Assembly (NCBI GenBank): GCA_013399855.1
Contig: VXAY01003830.1
Coordinates: 2,069,238 to 2,133,237, forward strand
Length of the DNA: 64,000 bases
Reading direction: 5' to 3'
Source of the DNA: Oxyruncus cristatus
Taxonomy: Eukaryota > Chordata > Aves > Passeriformes > Cotingidae
A model generated the notes under the pieces. That model saw only the letters and a program-made list of their open reading frames with translations, made no database searches and was not told the origin of the DNA. This document shows, piece after piece, positions 35,217-48,373 of the stretch. Within the stretch, counting starts at the first letter, position 1. Every line of letters starts with the position of its first letter. The position numbers and the translations under genes are program-made.

Positions 35217-38200
35217 AAATTAATAATTTCTGTGGAAAATTACAGGAATTATCTTGGGATGGGTTTTTCAATTTTTTTTGTGTTGTTTTTTTTTTCCCCC
35301 TTTTTTTTTTTTTAGCATTGTTTGCTACCTTACTTGTGCAAAGTTCATGCTCTCTATTGTATAGCACAAGAGGTGTAGAAGCAGGTAGTTGTCTCTCCTT
35401 CAGGTCTACAAAACCGGGGAGAATATTCATGTGATCACATATGAAGGTAAGGAGTTCTTTTGACTAAGACAGTCAAAGTAACATTGCCACACTATTCAAG
35501 ATGAATATGTTTGAGAATGCAGCAGCTCCAAACTGGTGCAGAGAATTACCCTGTACTTGGATAGAGAGATGTGAGAAAAATTGTCAATTGATTTCTGGAC
35601 TGCAAGTTGATAGGAGTAGAGGCAGCAGTTATACTGGTCTGACCATGTCAATATTTGGATGAACTTTCAAAGAAGAAAAATAAACTTTGACTTAGATGAG
35701 AAGACTGATGGATAAAGAATATCTGTGATGCTTTGAGTCCTTATGGTATTTTTTTGAGATCTGTAAAAGCCATTTGAATTAATAAAATCTGACTAGTGTA
35801 ATTTCAAATAGTATGCAGCATTATATGAAAATTGACTTGAAGGAGAACAATTTGTGTGGATCTCAGAACAAAATTTTTCTTCTGGAAGATATGTTTAATA
35901 ATATCTGTTGTTCTTAATGTTAAAAATTCACATTTCTCTAAATATTTTTTGCAGTTAGATTATGCCTTTATTAAGTGTTTAGAGTTACGACTAGTTACTT
36001 TGTTCAGTAATTTTGGATGTTTTTACTATATTAGCATCATAAAAGACCTTGCTCATCTGATGCTTGTGCTATGTATTAAGATATCACAAGTTTTACAGTC
36101 CAAACACTCAGATATGTAGGCAAAACCTTTTGTTACAGGGAAGGAACAGCAGGATGACATTATTCTGTTAGTGCTATGATTGTTCATTTTTTTACAACAA
36201 AGCTTTGGTCATTTAATACTAAGTGAACTTCCGTATGTAGCTTATACTTTTAATCTAAAGTTCTAATATTTCTTTCTGTGTACAAATTTCTAATAATTTT
36301 TTCTGTACTTTTCCCTGATAATTAAGGTCCAGATTCATCCCTTTGGTAAAAACTCAGGAAGAAGAAAGGAAAGAGGAAACAGGGCAAGAAATTATAAATA
36401 ACCAGACAAATATGAATTTAGAGAAGATGAAGAGCACAAGGTACTATGTGTATTCAGAGGAATCAACCTAACATTATGTAGTAGGTGTACTGGAAAAAAA
36501 GATGTAGAGAATAAGTAAAACATACTTCAATGGGAGAGTGAAATACAATTTGACACACAAAAGAATATGACAAAGTCTGGCAAGGCAGAAGGAGTGGGAA
36601 ACAGGTTGACAAAAGCATCTGAGATGGAATGGATGGGAGGAAAAGAGATTTTTGTCAAGAGAATGTCTAAACTAGTTTTGGAAGGATGAACATGAAGGAA
36701 TACAACATGAGTGACTCTATATCCCACAGGATTAGGAAGAGCAAGTGATGTTTTTTTGGAGATGTATTTTCAGTAGCTGTATTTCTTTGCTTGCAGTTGT
36801 GTTTATTTTCCCAGAAATTTTCTGTGACACATAAAGCATATGAGTGAAGATGCAGCTGATCAAATGCAAAAGAGAGTTTGTTTCCACAGAGAGGTAGTAG
36901 GACTGATGAGTATGAAGTCAGCCATCAAGTCTGAAAGATAAATCTTGAGAGATGTTTAAACCATTCACTACTGACAGCTAGCAGTGATAGTGAGCTTTCA
37001 AGAAAAACTTCCGTAGAAGTAATACTTGTGTATGTACAGGAGTCCCAATCCTTTCTCAGTTTCTAAGGATATTATGAGTCTATCTGAGGCCCTTGTTTTA
37101 TCTTAGGAAGATCCAAGAAAATATGCAAATGTGTAATCTAAATTGCTGACATGAGAATAATTACTCATTCCTACCATGATGAAGTTGCATTTTGCTCTCT
37201 ATTTAAGGAAGTTTCCCCTGTTTCAGCCACTTCTTGAACTTATCATCCGTCTAGAGTTTAGATTTTCATCTATACTTGTTCCTATGCCTCGGTCATTCAC
37301 ATGACACATGCCTAAGTACTTACATTTCTACTTTCTGAATTAGCCATCACCAGCCTCTGTACAAATGTCTGACTCTGGACACTGGGGTGTCAGTGACCAT
37401 GTTTAGCTTTTTAACAATGTTTTAGGTCTTCTTTTCTGTGTGGAATTTGGCTAGGTCAAACAAGCTCTGACCTCTTATTGATGAAGCCACGAAATATACT
37501 TCTTTACCACATACAGACATATAATGTTTGGTGTTTTGCAGTAAGCTAGTGCCTGGTTAGATGTCTGATCTCTTGGAACACTTCACTGGGAAACTTATCT
37601 GTCCTGATTTACATATTAGGAAGACCTGTCTGGTTTAAATGCACTATTTTAACAAACCTCTGAAGCAGTATTGTTGCTAACAAAGTAATCTCCTATGTTT
37701 AGACTCTAAGATACATTACCATTTTCTCTGAAAGTTGAGATAAATTGCTTGTTTGTTTGTTCATTAAGTAATGGAAAATAAAGGTTAAATTGCATTATAC
37801 TTAGACAAAGGACATCTATATAATATGCTGGGAAGCACAGCCAGTGAATAACAGCTGTCTTAGGGCACAGTGATACTTACCTAAATGATAAAACATGCCT
37901 TATCCCTGTACTGGTTAAACTCCTGAAGCAACTGAAGACACTCAGCTAAATGAAGTAACACAACTAGTCTTACTGTTTTTATTAACGTACATAAGGCGAC
38001 TAGGAAAAAGGTATATTCCTTCCATGTCTTTTAGCATAGAAATTATCTGAAACACTGACTTTTCTCTTTATTTATTTATTAAATGATTATCAGAATATTC
38101 CTTGTACAGAAGGATCACTTTATCTCCATATAGACAAGGCCACTATGCAGGTTGTCTAAACCTCATGGATGCCTAGGGCTTGATTGAGTTGCTTGTGCAC

Positions 38201-40531
38201 AGACATGAAGCATCAGTGGAGACAATTCATATTCCTTGCCAAGTCTCTACTGCTCTAGAAGTCCACAGGTTCCCTGTAAATCAACCCAGCTTGGAGGACT
38301 GGATATCCTTACCTGTGTTGGATGGGAATAGGAGCCTAAGAATGGGCACCTAAACTGATGTTTAGCCATGTTTAAATACCCCCGGCTTATCCTATATGTG
38401 TACTTCTGTGTGTAATACTTAGACATGGATGATGTAAATAGAAGTAGGAACACTTTCACTATATCCATTTTTTTCTCAATTCATTACAAAACTTGACAGG
38501 TGTTAATTGCAACTCAACGCTCATCTGAATGGTTTTTCTCATATTTAAAGGAGAACAAAGACCTATGACATTAGTGTCTGAAGATGAGCATGTTGCCTGA
38601 TGTTGAAAAGACTTATTTAGTAATTAGTCACTTGTGCTCAGGGATTTATTAGTCATGGTAATGTCTCCAATTATTTGAAGGACAGAGAGCATAATTGGGG
38701 CACTTTTCACCTAATTACTCTTAACTGTGTACATGCAGTTTACTGTTGAGTTTATGAGACTAGCTGAAGTGTTATAACAACAAGCATCTTAAGAAGTGAG
38801 GTCTCTTTCTTATTTATAAAATCATTAAAATCAGGATTAGCACCTGCAGTAATAGATGTAAAGTAGTGCTCTGCCATGAACAGGAATGTTTTAATGTTCG
38901 ATGTTGTATTTTTGTTCTAAGATATAGTTTCTCCAGACATTCTGAAAAAGAGCTACTGTCTGAACTTTGTTGGAAAAAATACATTTTACAGTAAATGGAG
39001 AGAGGATCAAGTATTATCTTCTGTGTATAGTGAAATAACCTTTAGATGAACTTGGAAAGGAAAAGAATTCCTCTTTAATTAAGTTTGCCTTTCTTCCTGA
39101 GGTTGTGAGAGAGAGGGGAAAGTGCTATTGTTACAGTGAGAATTGAGTTAATTGACATTAATCTTCATAGGTGTGTTAGATTTATTTTAACGGCAAAAAA
39201 GTAAAAAGGTGCTCAGCCAAAGTTAACTGCCACTAAATAATTGAACAGCACACCTGAATTTAACATTTTCTTTTCTGGTTTGAAATGAAGTTGGCTGCCT
39301 TCCAAACCCCCGAGAAAGAGCTGGAGATACACAGTAACTTGGTAAAAGAGTAACAGTTGTGAATCATCTTGTTTTCCAAAGTGTATGTTTCTTTAAAGAA
39401 CATGGTCCAGCAATCTTGATTAGATGCTGGTAACACCATCTCAACTGATCTGCTCACTGTGTACAAGGGATTTCTACCTTTGAAACAGATTAATTCAAAT
39501 CTCTTTAGCATGACAAAGATTGGTAATTCAGATTACTGGAAATGAATATGCCCACAGTGTCTGTCCTGTTACCTTCATGTGACTAGGTGGTCTTTTGCGG
39601 GGCCTTTGTGCAACTCCTCCCAGAACACCTGGATTGAGAATTCAAGTTGGCGGGTGGTGTCCTTTGCTTCCCTGGAGAGCATACAGAAGACTTTATGACT
39701 GGGTCACTTCCTTTTTCCAGCCTGCATCATTCCTTCTTACCACAGTCCAGTTGTTGCACTTTGGTGGCTATGGCTTAGGAATCCAAGGTGTAGAACTGGG
39801 TGCCATCAGCATTGCAGGGACATTATAGTCTTTATTACAAGCTTGGTGATCTTGGGCGCATTTTAAAGAAGAGTTAAAAAGATGGTATTCTGGTAATGAG
39901 ATGGGTTAATCTCAGTCAACCGCCTCTGAAAAGCCCAGTAAGACAGAAATAGGCAGAGTGAGAAAAGCTGTTTTCACCATATAGAACAGCAATAATCCAG
40001 TTACTCCACGTTTATTATCTGATTTGTATTGGTCTCTTTGCTGGTTTATCTAATGGATCAGTGAGTCACAAGCCCCTTGTTAGCCTCGTGTATTAGTATG
40101 GAAGTCTACTGTATTTCTTTTCTTTTGGTTGGCACTTTTTTTCAGTGTACAATATTATCTAGATAAAATCAGATAGTTCCATGTAAATAGTCGGAAATGC
40201 ACATTTTAAGCCAAAACTTGTCAGACACTAAGTAAATAAGTGTTACCTCTAATAAAAGTATTTTCTTAAATGGATTTATTTATTAGAGTCTAGAAAAGCT
40301 CTCAGACGTTGGGATGGAATTTTTCCCTCCCTCTAGAATTTCATTAATAGCTTTCTAAGCTGCCACTGTATACCTATTTGTCGTTCAGAATTTTAAAATT
40401 GGAGGAGGACCAGAGGGCCTCCGATCAAGCAAGAGAGAAAGTGAAAATTTGAAATGGATTTGTATTTGCATTTTTTTTCTTGTCAATTTAAAAATTTATT
40501 CAAATATAGTAAATAGAAGAAAAGAGACAAG

Positions 40532-40712
40532 TGGAGATCAGGCTGCTCAGAGAGGTTGTGCAGCTTCCATCCTTGGAGGTCTGTAAAGCCCAACCTGATC
40601 AAGCCATGAGCGAATTGCTCTGACCTCAGAGCCAACCTGCTTTAAATGGGAGTCTGGACTAGAGACACGTCTCATGATCCTTTTCCCACCTGAGTTGTCC
40701 TGTGAATCTATA
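40532..40712 (+). mobile_element. CR1 3'-end fragment
   Basis: Carries the CR1 terminal region: 'gctgctcagagaggttgtgc', 'cttccatccttggaggtctg', 'aagcccaacctgatcaagcc', 'ctgacctcagagccaacctg' and 'gagtctggactagagac', ending near 'cctgtgaatctataaa'. It is only about 180 bp long and diverged, and lies in sense orientation within GABRG1 intron 1. Confidence 0.85.
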
Positions 40713-43140
40713 AATAAAATTAAGAACTCTTTGAAAGGTCAAGGTATTCAAGTGCCTGTGAGTGGAGGTGTTGTGGATGTAATCCTAGGTAGTAACGGCA
40801 TGACTTCTTGTACTTTTCATTTTGGCCAAATCTCTGCTGTTCTTAATAACATTGTGGAAAGAATATTAAAGCAGGACAAAATAGTGTCACAATCACTTCA
40901 AATTCTTTGCAAATAACTGCGCTGATCCAGTGAGTCAGGTGCCCTGGATCTGCACAGAGCTCTGGTTGTTTCACTGTACTTTTTGCTGTTTATGGGATGG
41001 AGGACAAAAAGAGGAAGAAGAAAAAGGTAAGTTTTGCAGTGGATATGTCTCTATCCTTAGAGAGCTACTTATAAATTAACTTTTACTCCTCATCATCTTA
41101 ATGCCCTTGGGAAAAGGCTGGAATTGCCTCTCAAGTCAGAGCAACTGTAAGCCAATTTATATAGTAACTAGATGCCAAAAACTGCAAACAGACCATAAAT
41201 AGACACATTAAAAAAAACTGCGTGATAACAAAACATGAAAGAGATGGCAATAGGTACCTTTGAGGGAAAAAGAGTGTACATTTACGAAACTTAGCTTCCT
41301 ACTTCTTTTAGTGCTGCCATTAGTGGGATCCTGCTAATGGGAAATGTTAAATATTTAATATCTGACATTTCTGTAATGTCTATGTAGTGCAGTAAAGATT
41401 AAGTATTTTATGCTGCATTTCAATTTAAAAGAATGAAAGCGCTTTTCAGACTGTTATGGGGAAGCTGTCACATTACTTTCAGCTTTAACAGACTCTTTCA
41501 ACTTGTTTGCAGCAAACTAGGTATGAAAGCCCTTATATCCGAACAGTTCATCCTCTGGGAACCTGTTGAGTTGGGACACTGTTGAGCTGAGGTTTCTGTA
41601 GCACCTCCTAAATTAGGCAGGCATGCCAAAACCACTGAGCAGTTTGCACAGCCATGATAGTTGTGATTTGCAGTGAGACTTGCTAATGTTATCTAAGAGG
41701 TGATGTAAGGCCTTGCAGTTACAGACCACTTTGAAGCACTCCCACAAAGGACTGCAGTAAAAGCCAGGCTTGCCCACTCTTTCTCTGTCCTTTCCCGACT
41801 TTTTCTGCCTATTCTTCACATGGAGCATACCAGAGGGTTTTTTTCCTGTAGGAAATTTATTGAAAAATACCAGCCTTAGTTTTGAGGGCAGAATATGTCT
41901 GTGTAATTTTGAAGCCCTTTTAAACCCTTTCTAATAATAAAGTAGTAACATTTTTAGTTTTGGTGTCTAATATGAATTGGCACAAGAATAGTAATTTAAT
42001 TCTTCCTTTTACTGGAATATTGTACTTATGTTAACATTGGATCTGATTTATAGAGGTTGCGTATGTTCTGTAGTTGCTAGCCAGTGCCCATTTGTGAAGA
42101 CAGGTTGTGCGACTGTCAGAGTTACTGCTATCTTTCTGATGCACTGTGCTTGACCTCAAGCCTATAGCAGTTCCTTGAAATAAAGTAGATGATTAATATA
42201 GATCGCAGTTTTTAGCATTGGAGGAATACTGAAGTCCATACTCATTTGATTGAAATGGAAAGAAAACTTCTTCCAGGCATTCTTTGACCTTTTGGTGATA
42301 TCTGAGTGAATTTTCAGATGCAACCAAGGTATTGCAATTTTTCTTAATGACTTAATGATTAGCCTTATATTGCTGCTTATCTAATTAAGACAGGCAATAA
42401 ATGAATGTGTGTTTTCCTTGTACATTTGTTTCATCTTGATAAAATAGGTAGCCAATAAATGGTCTTAAAATGATGCACCATTCCTTTCAGTTAACTGTAC
42501 CATATATACATGCTGATATGTAGTTGACATGTGACTGCAGCTTCTGCTAATGTTTAGTTATAGCACAGGGATGTAATGTTTGTTTGCTTTCATAAAATGC
42601 GAATGAAGTTGAATAAGTATACAAGTCTTATTTTTTTATATCGCAGTTAGAAGAGAGACTACTAGGAAAGAGATTCTCTTAATGCTTTTGACACCGAGAT
42701 CTATTATGATTAAGTGTCTCTTAGAAATATTTACCATGATTTGAAAAAGAAGTACATGTAGGGAAAAGGTGAAGAATTACACTTTGTGTTTTAAAACAGG
42801 AAAAAGCTAACAGTAAGATGATGCTTACTGTTACTTTTATGGGTTTGACTCATGGCTTGAGTTTTTCTGTACGGGTGAGGTGTTAATGTCTTTATTAACA
42901 TGTTTATTAGCTTACAGTTTCTGTCACTATAAAACACAATGTTGGTATTTCAAATAAGGACCTGCATCTTTCTGTTGGCACCAGAATGCATTTGGGTTTT
43001 TATAAAGTACTCTAAATAGTGTTCAATATTTTATCTCTTTCTTCTTCACCTCTTGTGTATTCAGTTTCACTGTTTCTTGTGTTTTGTTTCCTAATTTTGC
43101 TTTTCTTTTCTTTTTTTTTTTTTTTATTCACTCCACATAG

Positions 43141-43289
43141 AGCTGATAAAGCAGATGATGAGGATGATGAAGATCTAATGATGAATAAAACATGGGTCCT
43201 TGCACCAAAGATTCATGGTGGGGATGTAACTCACATACTGGACTCCTTACTTCAAGGATATGACAGTAAGCTTCGGCCAGATATTGGGG
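43141..43289 (+). CDS. GABRG1: GABA-A receptor gamma-1 subunit, exon 2
   Basis: Encodes the last base of codon 31, residues 32-80 and the first base of codon 81. The acceptor is a T-rich tract followed by 'ccacatag'; the donor is 'gtaagc' (43290-43295). The peptide has an acidic start ([11 protein letters not shown]), an N-glycosylation sequon N-K-T at residues 46-48, then T-W-V-L-A-P-K-I and [14 protein letters not shown]. The last block is the conserved N-terminal helix of Cys-loop receptor subunits, at the outer top of the extracellular domain. The acidic D-E-D-D-E-D stretch and K-T-W-V-L-A-P-K-I point to gamma-1 rather than gamma-2 or gamma-3. Gamma subunits join alpha and beta subunits in pentameric chloride channels and are needed for benzodiazepine sensitivity and synaptic targeting. 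Confidence 0.97.
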
Positions 43290-44668
43290 GTAAGCTCATA
43301 AAGTGATTCAGTATAATAGAAAATGTGAATGGAGGTGGTGTGCATTTTGTCAAAGATGGCAAAAATCCGCTTACTGCGATTTTTATAACTCTAGATAGGA
43401 ACTTAAATATAACAGCAATTAAATGCAATGGTTTCCTGGAATTGATAAAAGTAATGTTCTAGGCAAGACTAGACTTTATGTTCTATTTACCATCTTTTTT
43501 TCTTATTGAAAATATTGGTTTTTGGGGACAGTGAGCAATCTACAATAGATCATTAAAAGGCAATTATAATTTGCTTTGTTTAACAAATACCTTCTGACAG
43601 AAAGAAATGTAGATATAAACCAGCTATGGTTATTTAAATAATTGATCTTGAGTCTGTAGGAGTTTATTAAAGAATTATTCCTAGAGATCTTACTGTTACT
43701 GTAGAAAAATATAACTCAACCCAGTTCTCTTCTTCCCTCAGCTCAGATTTTGAAAAACTTCATAAGAATCTAAAAATATAATTTATGACCTTATCTTTTC
43801 TAGAGGAATATAGGAAGGAAGATTGCATTGCTATAGATAAAACTTTGCAGCTAGTAGGAAGGTAATTTTGTCTTTCAATAGTCAAAACATCAATTTACAT
43901 GTAATTATTAAGTTGAAATATTTGGAAGAATCTTGTTTTGAAAACATATAAAATGTGAAAGCTTGGCAGCTCTTGTCTACCACATGCATGCTGGATCAAA
44001 TAAGAAAAATAATATATTTTCTCTGTGTTTATTTCCTGAACTGTGAAGGGAGAGATAGAGGACATAATTGTTTGTTACATACCTGGCAGTCCCTATCAAA
44101 GTCTTTAAGGTCATTATGTGATAAACAATACAACTGCTTGTTTCATTTATGTCAGAGAAGAGAGAGATGCCATCTCAAACTATGCATTTTCTTTTGAAAG
44201 CTTCCGACAAATTGTTTTCTTTCCCCAATTTCTTAGTTTTGTTTTATTGTTGACTATTATCCTGAAGAGGTTGAAAGACAATATTTCTCGCCCTGTCATA
44301 ATATAATCACATGTGAATCTCATAAAGTTTGGTTTTTTTCCTTCATGTTCATTTAATTGAATTACTATAAACATTTAGACAACATGGAAGGTCTTCCAGC
44401 ATGTTTTTCTTTAAATTCTCAATGTGTGACACATGTATAGAATTACTGTTGGGCCTTTTTTCCCCATTTGATGCAACAGACAGCAAAGTGATTATGAGGG
44501 AACAAACTCTCTCTACTAGAGTTCCTTCTAATGATTAACTGGTAGGTGGGGATGAAAGAAAAGAGAATTCTTTTTCTCTTCTCTCTCCATAAAACTTAGA
44601 CATAAATGGAGAGAATACAGAGGAAGAGGAGTTTATTCTGAAATGTCAAATGGATTTAGATACATTGA

Positions 44669-44800
44669 GATTACCTCAGTTGGTTGGAGCATCGTGCTGA
44701 TAACACCAGCGTGGGCTTGATCCCCATACGGGTCACTCTCTAAAGAGTTGGACTTGATGATTCTTGTGGGTCTCTTCCAGCTCAGAATATTCTGTGATTC
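44669..44800 (+). mobile_element. tRNA-Ile-derived SINE with CR1-type tail (TguSINE1-like)
   Basis: The head (about 44669-44735) follows a tRNA-Ile in order: 'cctcagttggttggagc' for the D arm and A box, 'gtgctgataacacca' for the anticodon arm with GAT at the anticodon, and 'ggcttgatccccatacgggt' for the T arm and B box. Two or three bases are missing in the variable region and the acceptor stem is not paired, so it is not a working tRNA. The tail (44736-44800) reads 'agttggacttgatgattctt', 'gtgggtctcttccagctcag' and 'aatattctgtgattc', a CR1 3' end. Nearly the same tail ends the CR1 at 48374-48704. A tRNA-Ile head on a CR1 tail is the described structure of zebra finch TguSINE1. It lies in sense orientation in GABRG1 intron 2. 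No clear target duplication is seen. Confidence 0.85.
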
Positions 44801-46701
44801 CTAGATGGATATGGAAGAATTTTGATGTAATGCTTACCTTTACTTGTCTGGTTATGTACTGAGTCTTGATAGGGCAAGAACTATATCTTATTGTGAGTAA
44901 CTCAGTGTACAGCTTTTTGGATTCAAAATATCAGTTCCTGAAAAAAGACACTTAGTTCTGTCTTCTCTCACATAAATGTTCCCTTTGTCTTCTCAATACT
45001 TCTGTACAAATCTGACCTTTGCTATCTGGGGCCTGCCTCCATCCACCATACTAAAACAAAAAATTCATGTATAATCAGCCAAAGTGATGAGGAGACATTT
45101 GGGAATATTCCCTTTGTTTTCAGGAGAACAAAGGTTAAGATTGATTCTCTTCTGGGTGGAGGGTAAGTTGCAGACTTCTGCCAAAAACATAAATTCTGGA
45201 TAACATCAGTTGAAATTTCTGACTTCAGGTGAAGGTATTGCTTTCTGTCCATTTGTTTGAGAACTGCAGCAGATATTTAACGGATAGAAAAACAAAACCA
45301 GGCTATAGTTTGTTCATCTTAGTCTGCTTCAAAGATGTGGATAAAATCTGGTGTCAGATTCCACATCTTTAGAGTGTATGTCAGTACTTGTACAACAAGG
45401 TTATTGAACTGGAATTCTCATTATCTTTCAAAGCAATAATATCCCCCTGAACATTCTTATGATTAAATTACAAAGCACATTTACAATAACAACATTTTTT
45501 GTTTTGAACTTGGACATTTTGGGTTTGAATCCCAGAACAGAATTTTATGTTCCTCCTGATGTTGACACAGAATTTCAACATCTCAGAGTGAGATAAGGGT
45601 TTCATTGTTAAGCATGAAGTTAGTTGAGGGACATGTTAAAGGAAAGCCAAATGAAAATTGAAACTTCAGAGGCAATACTGAAATTTAATAGGAGAAAACT
45701 GTTCTGTCATTTCTCATTCAAATGTCCTTGAGTTGTAGTGAGTTGAGATGTAGAAATTACATCTCAGTGCACTAATATGAAAAGTTCTGTTCTCTGGGAT
45801 ACAAAGAATACATGGACAAAAACTGGATTTTCAGGAGACTAACGGAAGCACTAATTTTGAAAAAAATAAGAGTAGTAGGAAAATATTCTATTGAAGAGGT
45901 CATTTTAGTGTAGCATTGATGAAAGTATGATATAGGCAGAAAGCTAATTAGCTCAAGTAAGTAGGAAAATATCAAGTAAAGGTAGAGAGATATGTGTTTG
46001 GAGATGAATATTTTCCAAGAATTGAAGAAAATCAAAATACAAGATCAAGATGTAGAAGAGCATATTCAATGAAAGTTAAAGGTACTGGATGTGTGCACTA
46101 CATAGAAAATGATGGAAATAATAAAAGTGGTGGGATAGGAGTGTTTGCTAAAGATGAGTTTCTTTTACATGAAAAGGTAAAAAAGTGTGGAGAACAGGGC
46201 TCTGCTTTCATCAAAATCACTTCGAAAAAATTCTTCAGAGATGCAGCTGGAAGCCTGCTGTAGACACTTGAGGCTGAATTGTCAATATAAATAACCATAA
46301 AAGTAATAATCTTAGCTGGTTGTGAGAATTGTATTATTCCATTAAAAGCTATTACAAATTTAAGGCCTATGTTATTTCTGAATGTAGTAGTCACATAATT
46401 TATTTACTGAATAACTGCTTTATAACCTAGAGGGGTTGCTTCTTTAGGCAATTAATGACGAGTTATAGAAATCATGCTCTAAGAAAATAAGCCTGGATGA
46501 AATTATCAAAAGTGGTCTTAGTTAAAATTAACTAGTATGACAAGTAATAATTTAAAAAAAAAAGTGATATGTCTTAGACCTTAGAAAAAGAGGTAATTGT
46601 GGTAAACTATGGGAACTGGTTAGTAAATTTAGATGGACTAATGTGCTACTTGTTAACCAATTGAAGTAACAGATTGGAGAAATGAAAATGGAGCAGTATT
46701 A

Positions 46702-46803
46702 AACAATAAAAAGTGCAATGTTCTGCACTTTTACATTAATGATAATAATTTCTGTCAGGAGATGGGTGTTTATAGTCTAAGAGTAGATGATCAGGAGAGC
46801 TTT
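46702..46803 (+). mobile_element. Possible ancient CR1/L3-like LINE relic
   Basis: A 34-codon open stretch reads N-N-K-K-C-N-V-L-H-F-Y-I-N-D-N-N-F-C-Q-E-M-G-V-Y-S-L-R, reminiscent of the CR1-clade block that reads K-C-x-V-L-H followed by N-N and Y-x-L-G. No flanking segment aligns convincingly by eye. It may be a very old CR1/L3 remnant or coincidence. Confidence 0.3.
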
Positions 46804-47149
46804 TAAGTGTAGCAGGCAGAGATATTTCAAATATCAAAATCTAAAAATTGGACCTGGAAAGATATAGTCTATAAAAGAGGCCCTTTGGGTGGCAAGGCCA
46901 ATTACTAAAATGATTTGTCAATGATAGAGGTAGATTTTTATCACTATGATTTGTCTAATAGGAAATAAACATATCTCAGTATTTTTAAAACGAGAAGATA
47001 TTCAGTCTAGTGAAAAAAAGGAGTCAAAGCAGGAAATCAGAAAGTGAGTAGATCTCTCTAGATTGGACTTACCAAACAGGTTCCCTGTGTGCTTCAGCTA
47101 TGTTAGGAGCAGGTGAACTATCCCTTGTGGACAGCTGCTCCTTGGTGCT

Positions 47150-47175
47150 CTTTTTTCTCTCTCTCTCTCCCTCTT
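47150..47175. repeat. (CT)n tract
   Basis: Short run of T then CT units, with no associated element. Confidence 0.75.
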
Positions 47176-48373
47176 GAATATGCACTCTGTTGTCCTCTCA
47201 TCTTCTTACTTTACTTCAGCCTGGGTCATATTGTCTCCGCGTAAATCTTGAAAGTCTGCAAGCCCTTTCTCCCCTTGCTTAGAAGATTCTGTAAGTTTAC
47301 AGTGCTGTTTTGCACTTCATACAGGATGTGTGAAATATCCTTCTTCTTACTTGTAGTGTTTTCAGGGCTGATATAAAATCGTTAAAGTAAAATAAGAAGC
47401 ATTCACAGTAAAAAAAGCTTCTCAAACCGTCTTTTATTGTTGGCTCTTTGTGGAGAGGAACAATAGTAATTAAATGGATGTTAAATTATTATTGAGAATG
47501 TATTTTCCTCCAGCATTTGTCATTTGCATGAATTCTTACCACTTGTGGTTCAAGAACACAAGAAGAATGAATTAGTTCTTCTAATTCAGAAGTACTTTGC
47601 TCTGTACCATGCAGAAGAATTAACGTAAAAACACAGATTCTTCCGATCCTCTTGAGTTGGATTCCTTTCTCTGGCTTATTTTGGTCAATTAAAATAATTT
47701 CAACAGAGGCAGATTTTCAAACTCTCCACTGGCACTTAATACCACTAATAATCTTACTCAGAGCAGTATGAAAAGGAAAGTTTGGAAAAACGAACTCTCT
47801 TGCTCATTACAGGACAGCCCTTGTGGCAGATGAAGTACTGCTTGCTGTAAGCTGGAATTTCATAAAGTTGACGCAGTCCCCATTAAAAACTGGCTCACTG
47901 ACAGATCTCAAAATTTAGTTGTTAATAAGGAATATCAGTGGTTGGGCTGCCTGTAGTGGAACCTCAGAGGAAAGTCTTGATCAAGAATAATGGTATTTTG
48001 AATGACTTCAGCAATTCATTTTTATAGTAAAGTTGGCACATGACACAAAGGCTGTTGGAAAACGAAAAGCTGCATCTACAGAGTAATCAGCTCCTTCAGA
48101 ATAACCAGAGATACAAGAATTGAGAGGGGAAAAAACAAGGAGCTGGAAGGGGAAGAAACCTGTGGGTTGGATTTGAAGGTGAGAGATTCCACATAGTAAA
48201 GTATTCAGCATTCCTTGAACAATGAGTCAAGATACACTTTGATCCATCTCCTTGTGTTCTGATCTAGCAGTGGGGTTGCTGTTATATAAATGAATTGGGT
48301 GGAAAAATTAAAGAAAAAAATTATCTGTTTGTGAGATGTGGTGTATATTAAATAGATTACATTGTGCGTATGA

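Larger units (their letters stand above)
25802..43140 (+). other. GABRG1: GABRG1 intron 1
   Basis: 17,339-bp intron with gtgagt donor and a long T-rich tract ending in 'ccacatag' at the acceptor. It is mainly AT-rich. Recognised contents are the tail of the CpG island, A- and C-rich simple repeats at 26.7 and 27.4 kb, a triple hairpin cluster at 31.53-31.62 kb, two CR1 copies at 33.4-35.2 kb, and a CR1 tail at 40.5 kb. A GC-richer block at about 30060-30370 is unassigned. No additional coding exon was recognised. Confidence 0.8.

Noticed and set aside
44669..44735. A functional tRNA-Ile gene
   Set aside because: The acceptor stem does not pair, the variable region has lost bases, and a CR1 tail is attached; it is the head of a SINE.
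45994..46263. 89-codon open frame in intron 2
   Set aside because: No recognisable domain, no splice borders and a length compatible with chance.
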